A stretch of 64,000 nucleotides of DNA from CAVPDG01 sp963702535 (GTDB lineage: Bacteria > Chloroflexota > Anaerolineae > Anaerolineales > UBA4823): contig CAVPDG010000022.1 in assembly GCA_963702535.1 (NCBI GenBank), positions 206,683 through 270,682 on the forward strand, given 5' to 3'. The notes below the pieces were generated by a model, which saw only the letters and a program-made list of their open reading frames with translations, was not told the origin of the DNA and searched no databases. Below, one piece after another: positions 37,607 to 45,437 of the stretch. Made by a program: the position numbers and the translations under genes. The first letter of the stretch is position 1, and each line of letters opens with the position of its first letter.

Positions 37607-37658
37607 CCCCAAAATAGATGCCTGCGGGCGCTTGCGCCCGCAGGCATCTATTTTGGGG
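37607..37658. repeat. 52-base near-perfect palindrome
   Basis: Two 25-base arms starting CCCCAAAATAGATGCCTGCG pair without mismatch around TT, filling the gap between the LCP gene stop and the recD2 start, seven bases before the ATG. It can form an extremely stable hairpin; it may end LCP transcription and would also sequester the recD2 start region. Confidence 0.85.
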
Positions 37659-37664
37659 TAATTT

Positions 37665-39884
37665 ATGGAATCTCTCTCCGGCTCGCTCGAGCGCCTCACC
37701 TACTACAACCCGGAGAACGGGTACACGATCCTGCGCCTGCGCCCCGAGGGCGGGCGCCTCGCCGCTCTCGACCGCGAAGGGCTGGTGACCGTCGTCGGCA
37801 ACCTGCCCGAGCTGTCGCCCGGCGAGTACCTGCGCCTCAGCGGGCGCTGGATCAACCACCCCAAGTACGGGCAGCAGTTCCAGGTGGAAGTTTGCGAGCG
37901 CGCCCTGCCCGCCACCGCCGCCGGCATCCGCCGCTACCTTGGCTCCGGGCTGGTGCGCGGCATCGGGCCGCGCCTCGCCGAGCGCATCGTCGCCCGCTTT
38001 GGCGTGGGTACCCTGGACGTGATCGAGAGCCACCCCGAGCGCCTGCGGGAGGTGCCGGATATCGGCTCCAAGCGCATCGCCATGATCGCCCGCGCCTGGG
38101 ACGAGCAGAAACAGGTCAAGGAGATCATGCTCTTCCTGCACGGGCACGGCGTGAGCACCAACCTGGCGGTCAAGGTCTACAAGCAGTATGGCGATGACTC
38201 CCTGGCGGTGGTGCAGTCTGACCCCTACCGCCTGGCGCGCGATATCTACGGCGTGGGCTTCAAAACCGCCGACCGCCTCGCCCGCCAGCTCGGTCTGCCG
38301 GTCGATCACCCCTCGCGCATCGAGGCGGGTCTGGTCTATGCCCTCAACGAGATGACCGGCGACGGGCATGTCTATTCCCCCCAGCCCTTTCTCGCCGAGC
38401 GCGCCGTGGAGTTGCTTGAGGTGGCTCCCGACCTGATCCAACCTGCCCTGGAGCGGCTGGCGCAGGACGGGCGCATCCGCTGCGAGCCCGTGCCCGCGGC
38501 TGGTCTTTCTCCCGCCGGGGACTCCGCCGCCGTGCGCGAGCCGGCTGCCGCCTACGGTCAGCCGGCAGTCTACCTCAGCGCCCTGTACTACGGCGAGACC
38601 GGCGTGGCGCAACGCCTGCACGCCCTCAACAGCGCCTTTCCCACCCGCCTCAGCGACCTGCCCCCTGCCTTCATCGCCATCGACCCGACCCTCTCCCCCG
38701 AGCAGCAGGGCGCCATTCGCACCGCCCTCAGCCAGCCGCTCAGCGTGCTCACCGGTGGACCCGGCACGGGCAAAACCACCTGCCTGCGCGCCCTGATCAC
38801 CGCCCTGGAGAGCGGGCGCAAGCGCTACGCCCTGGCTTCCCCCACCGGGCGGGCGGCGCGGCGCCTCTCCGAGGCTGCCGGACGTCCCGCCAGCACCATC
38901 CACCGCTTGCTGGCTTTCAAGCCCGGCGAGGGCTTCACCTTCAACGAGGAGAACCCCCTGCCCATCGACCTGCTGGTGGTCGATGAAGCCTCCATGCTCG
39001 ACCTGCTGCTCGCCAACAGCCTGCTCAAAGCCCTGCAGCCGGGCACCCACCTGCTGCTGGTGGGCGACGCCGACCAGCTCCCCTCCGTCGGCGCCGGCGA
39101 CGTGCTGCGGGATGTCATCGCCAGCGATGTCGCCCCCGTAACTCGCCTGAGCGTCATCTTCCGCCAGGCTGCCGGCTCGCACATCATCACCAACGCCCAC
39201 CGCATCAACCAGGGGCTGCTGCCGCTCTTCCCCAAAGAAGCTGCAGATTTCTTCCTCTTCCCCGCCGAGACGCCCGAAGATGCCGCCGGGTGGGTGCAGG
39301 ATGTCGCCTGCCGGCGCATCCCCGAGCGCTTCGGTCTCGACCCGCTGCGCCAGGTGCAGGTGCTGGCGCCCATGTACCGCGGTCCCGCCGGCGTGCACGC
39401 CCTCAACGAGAAGCTGCAGGCAGCGCTCAACCCTTCCGGGGCGATGAAAGCCGAGAAGCAGCTCTTCGGGCAGTTACTACGCCTGGGCGACAAGGTGATG
39501 CAGGTGCAGAACAATTATGATAAGGACGTCTTCAACGGCGACATCGGCTTCATCCGCGGCATCAACCCCGTCGATCAGGCGCTCACTGTGGATTTCGACG
39601 GGCGCGGCGTGGACTACGACTGGAGCGAGGCCGACCAGCTCGTGTTGGCGTACGCCGTCTCGGTGCACAAATCCCAGGGCTCAGAGTTTCCGGCGGTGGT
39701 GATCCCCCTGCTCACCGCCCACTACATGATGCTGCAGCGCAACTTGCTTTACACCGCCGTGACACGCGCCAGGAGCCTGTGCGTCCTGGTCGGCAGCCGC
39801 AAAGCCATCGGCATCGCCGTCAAGAACGACAAGGTCGCCCGCCGCTATACCGCCCTGGATTGGCGCCTGGCGCATGAATTGTAG
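37665..39884 (+). CDS. recD2: RecD2-type ATP-dependent DNA helicase
   Basis: SF1B 5'-3' helicase of 739 residues, the stand-alone RecD2 found in bacteria without RecBC. N-terminal OB and helix-hairpin-helix region (RYLGSGLVRGIGPRLAERIV, LREVPDIGSKRIAMIARAWD), Walker A LTGGPGTGKTTCLRALITAL near residue 365, motif II VDEASMLDLLL, motif III VGDADQLPSVGAGDVL, motif VI YAVSVHKSQGSEFPAV and VTRARSLCVLVGSRKA. Complete length. Its TAG stop is formed by the first bases of a palindromic repeat copy (39881). Confidence 0.95.
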   Translation: MESLSGSLERLTYYNPENGYTILRLRPEGGRLAALDREGLVTVVGNLPELSPGEYLRLSGRWINHPKYGQQFQVEVCERALPATAAGIRRYLGSGLVRGIGPRLAERIVARFGVGTLDVIESHPERLREVPDIGSKRIAMIARAWDEQKQVKEIMLFLHGHGVSTNLAVKVYKQYGDDSLAVVQSDPYRLARDIYGVGFKTADRLARQLGLPVDHPSRIEAGLVYALNEMTGDGHVYSPQPFLAERAVELLEVAPDLIQPALERLAQDGRIRCEPVPAAGLSPAGDSAAVREPAAAYGQPAVYLSALYYGETGVAQRLHALNSAFPTRLSDLPPAFIAIDPTLSPEQQGAIRTALSQPLSVLTGGPGTGKTTCLRALITALESGRKRYALASPTGRAARRLSEAAGRPASTIHRLLAFKPGEGFTFNEENPLPIDLLVVDEASMLDLLLANSLLKALQPGTHLLLVGDADQLPSVGAGDVLRDVIASDVAPVTRLSVIFRQAAGSHIITNAHRINQGLLPLFPKEAADFFLFPAETPEDAAGWVQDVACRRIPERFGLDPLRQVQVLAPMYRGPAGVHALNEKLQAALNPSGAMKAEKQLFGQLLRLGDKVMQVQNNYDKDVFNGDIGFIRGINPVDQALTVDFDGRGVDYDWSEADQLVLAYAVSVHKSQGSEFPAVVIPLLTAHYMMLQRNLLYTAVTRARSLCVLVGSRKAIGIAVKNDKVARRYTALDWRLAHEL

Positions 39885-39941
39885 GAGCGGGGCAAGAAAG
39901 CTCTAGCAAGTCCGGCGAGTCGTCTCTTGCCTCGCCCCTAC
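39881..39941. repeat. 62-bp palindromic repeat, copy A
   Basis: Runs from GTAGGAGCGGGGCAAGAAAG to CTTGCCTCGCCCCTAC, with its own ends forming an inverted repeat. Copy B at 42374-42435 is the same element in the opposite orientation, about 54 of 62 positions alike by eye. The two copies bracket the KAP-FGE gene. Confidence 0.82.
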
Positions 39942-40002
39942 AACGGGTGGAAACCGTGTTTTGCATTTTAGAAGGCGCCACCCAGATGAGCTGGATATGC
40001 TA

Positions 40003-40023
40003 GAATATTGATAACCAATATTC
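40003..40023. promoter_or_regulatory. Dyad GAATATTG-5-CAATATTC upstream of KAP-FGE gene
   Basis: Perfect 8-bp inverted repeat with a 5-base spacer (ATAAC), 30 bases before the start codon in an AT-rich gap. It has the size and symmetry of a dimeric repressor operator and may control the downstream gene. Confidence 0.45.
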
Positions 40024-40053
40024 TTACCAACACTTTTGCCCGCGGAGCGATCT

Positions 40054-42315
40054 ATGCCTGAGCCTCCTGAGCGCAATTACGAAACCCCCGAAATCCTCTC
40101 GGATATCCCGCTCGCCAGGGCTGAACAAAAGGCCTACTTCCATTTCGATGATTATGCCATCACCCTGGCGCGCCTCATCGCTGAGAAAAAGACGACTACA
40201 CCAATAACCATCGGTGTCAGCGGGTCATGGGGTTCAGGTAAAACCACTTTGCTGCGGCGCGTCCAGCACAAGTTAGACCAGACGCTCAGCCTGTTGGAGT
40301 GTGATAAACCGTCAAAGGTAGACTTTATCAACCCGGACGAGTCCCCTGAAAAGCAGTTCCGCGTTTGTCGCACGGTCTGGTTCAACGCCTGGAAATACAC
40401 CGATGAAGACACGCTGTTGGTGGCGCTGGTACGTGTCATTGTGCAGGCAATGGCAGACGATAGTGTCGTCCATAAGATAATTGGCAAGCTGCTTGACCCC
40501 AGCTACCCCCGCCGTGATGTAGTCAACACGGTTTTAAGCTGGTTTTCGATCAAGACGCCTGCCGGGGACCTGGGCTTGAATACCGGCGAGCCGCAACAGA
40601 CGCCTTTTGCTGAAAAAACAGCGCTGCTGGATTTGTTTGATGAGGCGTTCGACCGGCTGATGGCCGCCTGGGTGCACCATAAGCTGGATGTAGATAAGAT
40701 CAATCCAGAACAGGGTGTGCTGGTCGTTTTCATCGATGACCTGGACCGTTGCCTGCCGGCCAAGACTGTGCAGGTGCTCGAGGCGATCAAGCTGTTTATG
40801 GATAAGCCGGGCTGTGTTTTCGTGCTCGGGGCCGCCGCTGACGTGGTGCGCCAGGCGGTGGAGAGCCACTACCAGAACGAGAAAGTCACCGGTCAGAACG
40901 CGGCTGACTACCTTGAAAAAGTAATCCAGTTGCGTTTTGATCTGCCGCCTGTGCCTGATTCAGCTATGCAAGATTTTCTGCTGGAGCAGCGCGTGGCAGA
41001 TGATATGCTGGCTGAATGGCGTATGTTGCTGGCAGCCGCTGAGGTCAACCCACGGCGGGTCAAAGCTGTTCTGAATGAAATCGAGCTGAAATGGCGCATG
41101 TTGGTCAACTCCGGGCAGGCTGAGGGCGTGCAGCGCGCCGATTTCATCCGCTGGAGCGCCTTGCTACGCGCCGCCCCAGAGGCTTTTAAGTTACGGATTT
41201 TTGATATCGATGATCTCGACTTGCGTTTGAAATTCTTACTCGATTCCTTACGCTGGGGCAGCGGCGAGAGCGATGAAATACTAGCTCGACAGTTTCAGGA
41301 ATATGAAAAAGAGGGCCGGCGTTTGCGTCGCGTCTTGCGCAAGATGGGTGCTTTCAGCCCCGAGTTCGACGCCGGAACCTTGGATGCTTTTATTTACCTT
41401 ACTGCTCCACCTAGTAAGGTAGTAATTACTCCAGGGAAAGGTGTGCAAGTCCAATTGGGCGGAGAAATTAGCTTTCGCGGAGAGTTGCAAGCCCTAAGTG
41501 TTGGTGAAAAAGCCTGGGGCGGGATCGAGTTCGTGCGCGTGCCAGCCGGTAAATTTCTTATGGGAAGTAAGGAAGATAAAGCCCTGGCTGCGGAGGAGGA
41601 AAGACCGCAGCATACGGTGGATCTCAGCCAGGAATACTGGATTGGGAAATACCCTGTGACCAACGCTCAGTTTGCAGAATTTGTAAAAGCGAGTGGCTAT
41701 TCTACATCAGCAGAAACAGGTAATTCTGAATATACCTGGCAGCATCCACGCGGAACACAAAGCACTCTGGAGGGCAAGGAGGATCATCCGGTAGTGCAGG
41801 TATCCTGGCACGATGCACAGGCTTACTGCCAGTGGATAAATAAAGTCGATACTGAGGAGTTAGGAAATAACCTGGCTTTCCGCCTGCCAAGCGAGGCTGA
41901 GTGGGAGAAAGCTGCCCGCGGCGAATATGGCAACGAATGGCCCTGGGGGAATGAGGAGCCCGATGGAACGCGTTGTAACATAGGGGGCTATGAAGGTGGT
42001 ACTACTCCTGTGGGTAAATATACACCTAAAGGCGATAGTCCATATGGAGCGGCTGACACGGCGGGCAACGTCTGGGAGTGGTGCGCCGACTGGTACGATG
42101 CTCAGGAGTACGCCCGCCGGGCGGGCGCCTTGGTCACGGACCCGTGCGGACCCGAGAGCGGTGCTGCGCGTGTAGTGCGGGGCGGCTCGTGGCTCGACGG
42201 TCGTAAGCTCGCCCGCTGCGCTTACCGTTCCGGGTTCGAGCCTGATTACTTCCTCAGCCCTATCGGTTTCCGGTTAGTGCTTTCCCCCGTTAATCACTTG
42301 GTTTCTGGCTTCTGA
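40054..42315 (+). CDS. KAP P-loop NTPase fused to FGE-sulfatase (C-type-lectin fold) domain
   Basis: A 753-residue two-part protein. Residues about 25-420 are a KAP-family STAND-like NTPase: Walker A GSWGSGKTT (57-65), Walker B VVFIDDLDRCLPAKT (about 225). Residues about 490-745 are a formylglycine-generating-enzyme-like domain (VRVPAGKFLMGSKEDKALAA, YPVTNAQFAEFVKASGY, RLPSEAEWEKAARGEYG, NVWEWCADWY). The C-terminal RGGSW ... IGFRLVL part matches the variable-region layout of diversity-generating retroelement targets (see 42178-42273). The catalytic cysteine pair of true FGE is not seen, so it is probably a ligand-binding sensor fused to a signalling NTPase. ATG 40054 has GGAG seven bases upstream. 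Base use is more AT-rich than neighbours. Confidence 0.88.
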   Translation: MPEPPERNYETPEILSDIPLARAEQKAYFHFDDYAITLARLIAEKKTTTPITIGVSGSWGSGKTTLLRRVQHKLDQTLSLLECDKPSKVDFINPDESPEKQFRVCRTVWFNAWKYTDEDTLLVALVRVIVQAMADDSVVHKIIGKLLDPSYPRRDVVNTVLSWFSIKTPAGDLGLNTGEPQQTPFAEKTALLDLFDEAFDRLMAAWVHHKLDVDKINPEQGVLVVFIDDLDRCLPAKTVQVLEAIKLFMDKPGCVFVLGAAADVVRQAVESHYQNEKVTGQNAADYLEKVIQLRFDLPPVPDSAMQDFLLEQRVADDMLAEWRMLLAAAEVNPRRVKAVLNEIELKWRMLVNSGQAEGVQRADFIRWSALLRAAPEAFKLRIFDIDDLDLRLKFLLDSLRWGSGESDEILARQFQEYEKEGRRLRRVLRKMGAFSPEFDAGTLDAFIYLTAPPSKVVITPGKGVQVQLGGEISFRGELQALSVGEKAWGGIEFVRVPAGKFLMGSKEDKALAAEEERPQHTVDLSQEYWIGKYPVTNAQFAEFVKASGYSTSAETGNSEYTWQHPRGTQSTLEGKEDHPVVQVSWHDAQAYCQWINKVDTEELGNNLAFRLPSEAEWEKAARGEYGNEWPWGNEEPDGTRCNIGGYEGGTTPVGKYTPKGDSPYGAADTAGNVWEWCADWYDAQEYARRAGALVTDPCGPESGAARVVRGGSWLDGRKLARCAYRSGFEPDYFLSPIGFRLVLSPVNHLVSGF
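42178..42273 (+). other. Candidate DGR variable region (VR)
   Basis: Codes for the last strands of the FGE-like domain, from RGGSW to IGFR. At the surface positions where template repeats normally have AAC or AAT, this gene has CTC GAC GGT, then CTC, TCC, TTC, GAT TAC TTC CTC AGC CCT; almost all end in C or T, as expected if only the two adenines of AAY codons were randomised. AAG at 42205 does not fit. The fixed frame (CGG GGC GGC TCG TGG ... ATC GGT TTC CGG) is untouched. Confidence 0.5.
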
Positions 42316-42373
42316 CCCCTGGTTTCTGGGGGGATGTCTAAATAGAAGAGCCTCGGTTAATATAGCCTTGATG

Positions 42374-42435
42374 GTAGGGGCGGGGCAAAGAGACAACTCG
42401 CCGGACTGGCTGGTACTTTCTTGCCCCGCCCCTAC
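42374..42435. repeat. 62-bp palindromic repeat, copy B (inverted)
   Basis: Begins GTAGGGGCGGGGCAAAGAGA and ends CTTGCCCCGCCCCTAC; terminal 15-base arms pair perfectly. On the opposite strand it aligns end to end with copy A at 39881-39941. Confidence 0.85.
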
Positions 42436-42443
42436 GGGATGCC

Positions 42444-43202
42444 CTACGATCTTCTGCCCTTCCTCACCAGCGTAAAAATAATCAGCCCCAGCACGATGGC
42501 ATTCGCCGCCAGCGATGCTACCGCTACCGTCCCGTTGCTGAGCTGTTTGACCGTGATGCCCAGCAGCGCCCAGACGATCACCAGGGCGTAGGCGATATCC
42601 CCGCGCCGCAGCAGCATCAGCGCGGTGATCACCACCGCCGCCGCCAGCATGATGACGGTCCATATTTCCGGCGAGAGCCCCCAGCCGTTCCAGCCAATGT
42701 AGTAGAGCAGGTCGGTGATGTTGGCGATCGTCGCCACCGTGATCCAGCCCAGGTAGACGCTGAAGGGGATGTTCACCGCCCACTTCTCCGCCGTCGAGAC
42801 GGGTTTGAGTCCGATCTCCAGGCGCAGGTAGATGGCGATCAGCAGCCCCAGCAGCGCCAGCATAGCCACCACGCTCAGGGCGAACTGGTTGTAGTGCCAG
42901 CAGAACAGCCAGGCGATGTTGGCGATGCAGCTCAGCACGAACAGGTAGCCCACCCGCCGCAGGCGCGGGTTCTCGCGCTGCGCCGGAAGCGCCTGGAATA
43001 TCCCGAAGGCGATCAACCCGATGTAGATCAGCCCCCAGATGGAGAAGACGTACCCCGCCGGCACGAAGAGCACCTGGAAGCGGTCCGAGATGTCCCCGGT
43101 GTTCTGCCCGTTGAGCGGCAGGGCGTTCGCCAGGATGTTCATGGTGATGGTAATAACCACCGCCAGGGCGTTGGCGATCTGTCTCACGAGGTCCTTGTTC
43201 AT
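42444..43202 (-). CDS. TspO/MBR-like membrane protein
   Basis: Polytopic protein of 252 residues with about eight hydrophobic segments, including FVPAGYVFSIWGLIYIGLIA, the motif (PxxxFxxxW) of the TspO/MBR-related tryptophan-rich family, and NIPFSVYLGWITVATIANIT. It is longer than classic five-helix TspO. Ligand (tetrapyrrole or sterol in TspO) is not certain here. It is the second gene of an overlapping pair with the DUF1295 protein; their stop and start share four bases. Confidence 0.75.
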   Translation of the reverse strand: MNKDLVRQIANALAVVITITMNILANALPLNGQNTGDISDRFQVLFVPAGYVFSIWGLIYIGLIAFGIFQALPAQRENPRLRRVGYLFVLSCIANIAWLFCWHYNQFALSVVAMLALLGLLIAIYLRLEIGLKPVSTAEKWAVNIPFSVYLGWITVATIANITDLLYYIGWNGWGLSPEIWTVIMLAAAVVITALMLLRRGDIAYALVIVWALLGITVKQLSNGTVAVASLAANAIVLGLIIFTLVRKGRRS

Positions 43203-44020
43203 CTTTCCTCCTTCTCTGATCTGTCTGGATTATCTCTCGCTTTGCGCGGCATCCAGGGGATGAAGGCGCTGGTCGTCTGCATGTATTCCCGGTAGCCGGG
43301 CTTGCTCTGCGCCAGGCTCCGTTCGAGCATCGCTGCGCCGGAGACGCGCGCCAGCAGGAACGTCATCAGCAGCGGGCTATAAACCGTCCACCAGCCGCCC
43401 GCCGCGGCAGCCAGCAGGTAGGTTCCCCACCAGGCGCAGGCGTCCCCGAAGTAGTTGGGGTGGCGCGTGGTGCGCCACAAGCCCTGTTGCAGCACCTTGC
43501 CCCGGTTCGCCGGGTCGGCTTTGAAGCGCTGCAACTGCCAATCGCCAACAGTCTCGAAGGTGAAGCCAACGCCCCAGGCGAGCAGCCCCGCCGCGTCCAG
43601 CCAGGTCAGTTGTGCGGGTGTTGGGCTGCTCTGCGCCGCTAAGAGGGGGATGGAGATCACCCACAGCAGCGCCCCTTGCAGCAGGAACACCTTGAAGAGC
43701 GAGAGCCACCACCAGCGCCTCCCGGCTGCCTGCCGCCATGCCCGGTAACGGTAATCCTCGCCCTTGCCCCAATTGCGCCGCAGGATGTGCAGCGCCAGGC
43801 GCAGCCCCCAGGCACTCACCAGGATGCACACCAGCCATTTGCGCCCGGCGTAGCCCTGTGGCGTCAGGGCGAAGTACAGCCAGGCGCAGATCACGAACCC
43901 CGCCCCCCAGAAGATATCCACGATGCTGGCGTCGTGCAGCGCCAGGCTGGCAGCCCATAGCGCCAGCATCAGCGCCGTTATCGCGATGCCCGCCAGGCAG
44001 TAAGCCTCCAGCCAGGTCAT
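43199..44020 (-). CDS. DUF1295 / steroid-reductase-like membrane protein
   Basis: A 273-residue membrane protein with the DUF1295 signature: SIVDIFWGAGFVICAW near the N-terminus and GLWRTTRHPNYFGDACAWWG with TSAFIPWMPRK at the C-terminus. The family shares its fold with steroid 5-alpha-reductases and isoprenylcysteine methyltransferases and probably binds NAD(P)H or SAM at the RHPNY loop. Substrate unknown. Overlaps the TspO-like gene by ATGA. Confidence 0.85.
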   Translation of the reverse strand: MTWLEAYCLAGIAITALMLALWAASLALHDASIVDIFWGAGFVICAWLYFALTPQGYAGRKWLVCILVSAWGLRLALHILRRNWGKGEDYRYRAWRQAAGRRWWWLSLFKVFLLQGALLWVISIPLLAAQSSPTPAQLTWLDAAGLLAWGVGFTFETVGDWQLQRFKADPANRGKVLQQGLWRTTRHPNYFGDACAWWGTYLLAAAAGGWWTVYSPLLMTFLLARVSGAAMLERSLAQSKPGYREYMQTTSAFIPWMPRKARDNPDRSEKEER

Positions 44021-44037
44021 CTCGGGTCAGTTCCGCT

Positions 44038-44946
44038 CTAAGGTTGGATGAAGGTGATCCGCCACGAGCCGTAATAGCGGCTGCCGTCGTTGTTTTCGCA
44101 TTCGCTGGCGCTCAGGTTGGGCACCGGCTGCCCACCGTTCCTCAGGCGCAGGGAGTACACCACCCCCGGCGTCATGCTGAAATCGGCGTAGCCCAGTCCC
44201 TGGTTGGGTTTCAAGCCGGTGAAGAAGGAGTTTTCCCCGCCCTCCCAGCTCACCACCAGCTCCACACCCGGCACTTGCTGGCGGGCCGCGTCCAGCATCA
44301 CCACCTGGATCTGCGCCTCAGGGATGTTTGGGTCGCACACCAGGTCCTGCGCCTCGACGATGTAGGGCGCCCCCTGGGTGGGCGTGGCGGTGCGCGTCGG
44401 CAGGGGCGTCACGGTGGGCGCCAGGGTAGAAGCCGCGCGGGTGGGCGTGAGCGTTGCCACCGCCGTCTTGATTGTGGCGGTCACGACCACGCCGGCTGTG
44501 AGCGTGGGGCTGATCTGCGCCGAGGGGCTGATGGTCGCGGCGGGCGGGCTGCCTTGCGGCGCTGCGGGGGAGGCGTCGGCGGTGGCGGGCGGCTGCCCCA
44601 GGGCGATCGCCAGCAAGCCCAGGGCGCGCGCCTCCTGCGGGAAGGTGCCTTCCGCCAGCGTGCGCTGCGCCTGCTCTGCCAGGGCGCGGTAGGGGTCGGC
44701 GTCCTCCAGCAGCATCAGCCGGTCCCGGGCGCGCACCAGGTCGCCGTCCGCCAGGTACGCCGAGGCGATCAACGCCCGGTACTGGTCTTTGAAATCCGCC
44801 CGCAGGGCGGCGGGCTTGGTGTTGGTGTAGGTCACCGGCTGCACCACCCACGCCACCAGCACGCCCAGGACGATACCCAGCACCAGACCGGTGATCAGGT
44901 ACCAGGGTCCACGCTCCTCCCTGGGTCCGCGCTCCTTCCTTCTCAT
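44038..44946 (-). CDS. Single-pass protein with Thr/Pro-rich linker
   Basis: A 302-residue protein that I do not recognise by name. It has a basic cytoplasmic start (MRRKERGPREERGPW), one helix (LITGLVLGIVLGVLVAWVV), a helical region with DFKDQYRALIASAYLADGDL and DRLMLLEDADPYRALAEQAQ, a long low-complexity T/P/A linker (about residues 120-190) and a C-terminal extracytoplasmic beta domain (VPGVELVVSWEGGENSFFTG). Its N-terminal half is related to the next gene upstream. Probably a secreted-domain envelope protein. Confidence 0.72.
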   Translation of the reverse strand: MRRKERGPREERGPWYLITGLVLGIVLGVLVAWVVQPVTYTNTKPAALRADFKDQYRALIASAYLADGDLVRARDRLMLLEDADPYRALAEQAQRTLAEGTFPQEARALGLLAIALGQPPATADASPAAPQGSPPAATISPSAQISPTLTAGVVVTATIKTAVATLTPTRAASTLAPTVTPLPTRTATPTQGAPYIVEAQDLVCDPNIPEAQIQVVMLDAARQQVPGVELVVSWEGGENSFFTGLKPNQGLGYADFSMTPGVVYSLRLRNGGQPVPNLSASECENNDGSRYYGSWRITFIQP

Positions 44947-45317
44947 GGCGGCGTCTCCACGCTCGGGTTCCAGGCTGCCAGGGCTTTCTCCAGCGCCCGC
45001 ATCGTCTCCAGGTCGAAGTCCGGGTATGCCATCTTGTCGCCGAAGTTCTGCGGGTCTTCGGCAAACAGGATCGCCTGGCGCACGATGTCTGCCGGCGCTT
45101 TGTTGCCCAGCGCCGCAAGCCGGCGCACCGCCATCGCCAGGTCCTGCTCGCTGCGGTACGCTTCCGCCACCATCAGCACGTAGTCGCTTTTGTAATCCAC
45201 ACGCAGCGATTCAGGCGTGACGTCGACGAATTCGACGGGGTTGAGAAACCACCCGTAGAATAAGCCCAGCGCCATTCCCAGGGCGATTGCGATGAAGAAG
45301 CGGAACCAGCGCGACAT
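44943..45317 (-). CDS. Single-pass protein paired with the next gene
   Basis: A 124-residue protein: MSRWFRFFIAIALGMALGLF is a signal anchor, followed by a helical domain with SLRVDYKSDYVLMVAEAYRS and MAVRRLAALGNKAPADIVRQ. The downstream protein carries the parallel block ALRADFKDQYRALIASAYLA, so the two are paralogues. Their genes overlap by four bases. The conserved DYK/DFKxxY turn right after the membrane suggests a shared assembly or partner. ATG 45317 is chosen because the seven-residue extension is weak. Confidence 0.72.
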   Translation of the reverse strand: MSRWFRFFIAIALGMALGLFYGWFLNPVEFVDVTPESLRVDYKSDYVLMVAEAYRSEQDLAMAVRRLAALGNKAPADIVRQAILFAEDPQNFGDKMAYPDFDLETMRALEKALAAWNPSVETPP

Positions 45318-45374
45318 GTCCTTTGAATTGTGCCACACTCCCTGCTTCCGGGCAAGGGGTGTGAATAATGATTA

Positions 45375-45411
45375 TGGTTGGAGATGGCGGTTTCGCTGCC
45401 ATCTCCAACCA
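45375..45411. terminator. 14-bp hairpin between gene blocks
   Basis: Arms TGGTTGGAGATGGC and GCCATCTCCAACCA pair perfectly around a 9-base loop. It lies 26 bases after the end of the class V aminotransferase gene (minus strand) and likely ends that operon, though a T-run is not obvious. Confidence 0.6.
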
Positions 45412-45437
45412 CAAAGAGATCCGGGCAAGGGGTGCGT

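Noticed and set aside
36168..39398. A 1076-codon open frame on the minus strand
   Set aside because: It lies exactly opposite the LCP and recD2 genes, whose domains are complete, and its translation is low-complexity (His/Gln/Gly-rich) with no family motif. It is a GC-rich shadow frame.
41500..42315. The FGE-like domain as a working formylglycine-generating enzyme
   Set aside because: The active-site cysteines of true FGE are not found at the expected C-terminal place, no sulfatase is nearby, and the domain is fused to a KAP NTPase, so a binding role fits better.
42316..42443. A DGR template repeat or accessory gene just downstream of the candidate variable region
   Set aside because: The gap is only 128 bases, half of it the palindromic repeat, and it shows no AAC-rich copy of the variable region.
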